Below, piece by piece: positions 63,786 through 64,000 of a DNA stretch of 64,000 nt. Numbering within the stretch: the first letter of the stretch is position 1; every line of letters begins with the position of its first letter. The translations under genes and the position numbers were made by a program. The notes under the pieces are model-generated. The model was not told where the DNA came from, searched no databases, and saw nothing but the letters and a program-made list of their open reading frames with translations. The stretch is taken from the NCBI RefSeq assembly GCF_002953735.1, contig NZ_CP025536.1:1308001-1372000 (forward strand), in the 5' to 3' direction. The stretch comes from Streptococcus pluranimalium. GTDB taxonomy: Bacteria > Bacillota > Bacilli > Lactobacillales > Streptococcaceae.

Positions 63786-64000
63786 TCAGTCTTCAGACAT
63801 CATTCTTTCGGATTCTTCAATGATTTCCATACGTTTTTCATTAGCATCTATATTTAATACGAGAGCTATGGCTACCGATAAGACTAGAAGACTATTTCCT
63901 CCTTGTGACAGAAAAGGAAATGTAACCCCTGTGGATGGAATTAAGCCAGAGATACCTCCAATATTAACAAAAACCTGCATCAACATCATGCCACCAACCC
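63786..64000 (-). CDS. ftsW: FtsW/RodA/SpoVE-family septal peptidoglycan glycosyltransferase, C-terminal fragment
   Basis: The last 71 codons, entering from the right edge. VNIGGISGLIPSTGVTFPF followed by LSQGGNSLLVLSVAIALVLN is the conserved final part of FtsW, with a short charged cytoplasmic tail ERMMSED. The remainder lies outside the window. Upstream of tuf in the same direction, as in S. pyogenes. Confidence 0.92.
   Translation of the reverse strand, partial: VGGMMLMQVFVNIGGISGLIPSTGVTFPFLSQGGNSLLVLSVAIALVLNIDANEKRMEIIEESERMMSED

Overview
The window is low-G+C Firmicute DNA from a Streptococcus, most likely of the pyogenic group. The support is RexA/RexB in place of RecBCD, a tandem MurM/MurN-like pair, ftsW-tuf-tpiA, prfB-ftsE-ftsX, a citrate lyase/oxaloacetate decarboxylase cluster, strong AGGAGG ribosome binding sites, frequent extended -10 promoters (TGnTATAAT), and intergenic elements typical of streptococci. 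The species cannot be fixed from sequence alone. No tRNA, rRNA, CRISPR array or prophage was seen.

Layout. 1-8.4 kb: the start of rapZ, then rexB-rexA read leftwards behind a 0.5 kb leader made of a duplicated structured repeat. 8.4-14.6 kb: a YpfJ-like zinc peptidase, a VTT membrane protein, an IS150-group insertion sequence sitting in the loop of a terminator hairpin, and a P-type ATPase. 14.6-18.8 kb: a MacB/FtsX-type ABC exporter divergent from its TetR regulator, with two matching palindromic operators between them. 18.9-31.6 kb: citrate fermentation. The leftward operon is oadH-oadD-oadB-(42-aa OadG-like)-citD-citE-citF-citX-oadA; rightward are citM and citO-citG, and a separate citC lies beside an AbrB-type membrane protein. 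CitM imports citrate, the CitDEF lyase splits it to acetate and oxaloacetate, and the Oad complex decarboxylates oxaloacetate to pyruvate. CitC, CitG and CitX make and load the lyase prosthetic group; CitO and CcpA sites are the likely switches. 31.7-37.3 kb: asnS, aspB and dinG, the order also known from Bacillus, plus a rhodanese. 37.4-42.9 kb: two esterases, a hydroxyacid dehydrogenase, an ATP-grasp enzyme, an MBL hydrolase and a decayed hydrolase gene. 42.9-47.2 kb: an A+T-rich lantibiotic-resistance module (LanFEG plus a two-component system) with no lantibiotic genes. 47.2-51.6 kb: ftsX, ftsE, prfB (with its programmed +1 frameshift) and queG. 51.7-64 kb: a phosphoesterase, a Ca/Mn-type P-ATPase behind a yybP-ykoY manganese riboswitch, DUF1934, an HD hydrolase, a HAD phosphatase, murM-like and murN-like genes, tpiA, tuf and the end of ftsW.

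Most genes are ordinary core metabolism. The most interesting material is non-coding: a family of hairpin-forming repeats directly upstream of rexB and ftsE (ftsE has no visible Shine-Dalgarno sequence as a result), the IS inside a terminator loop, a terminator that overlaps the dinG promoter, and several genes that look leaderless.
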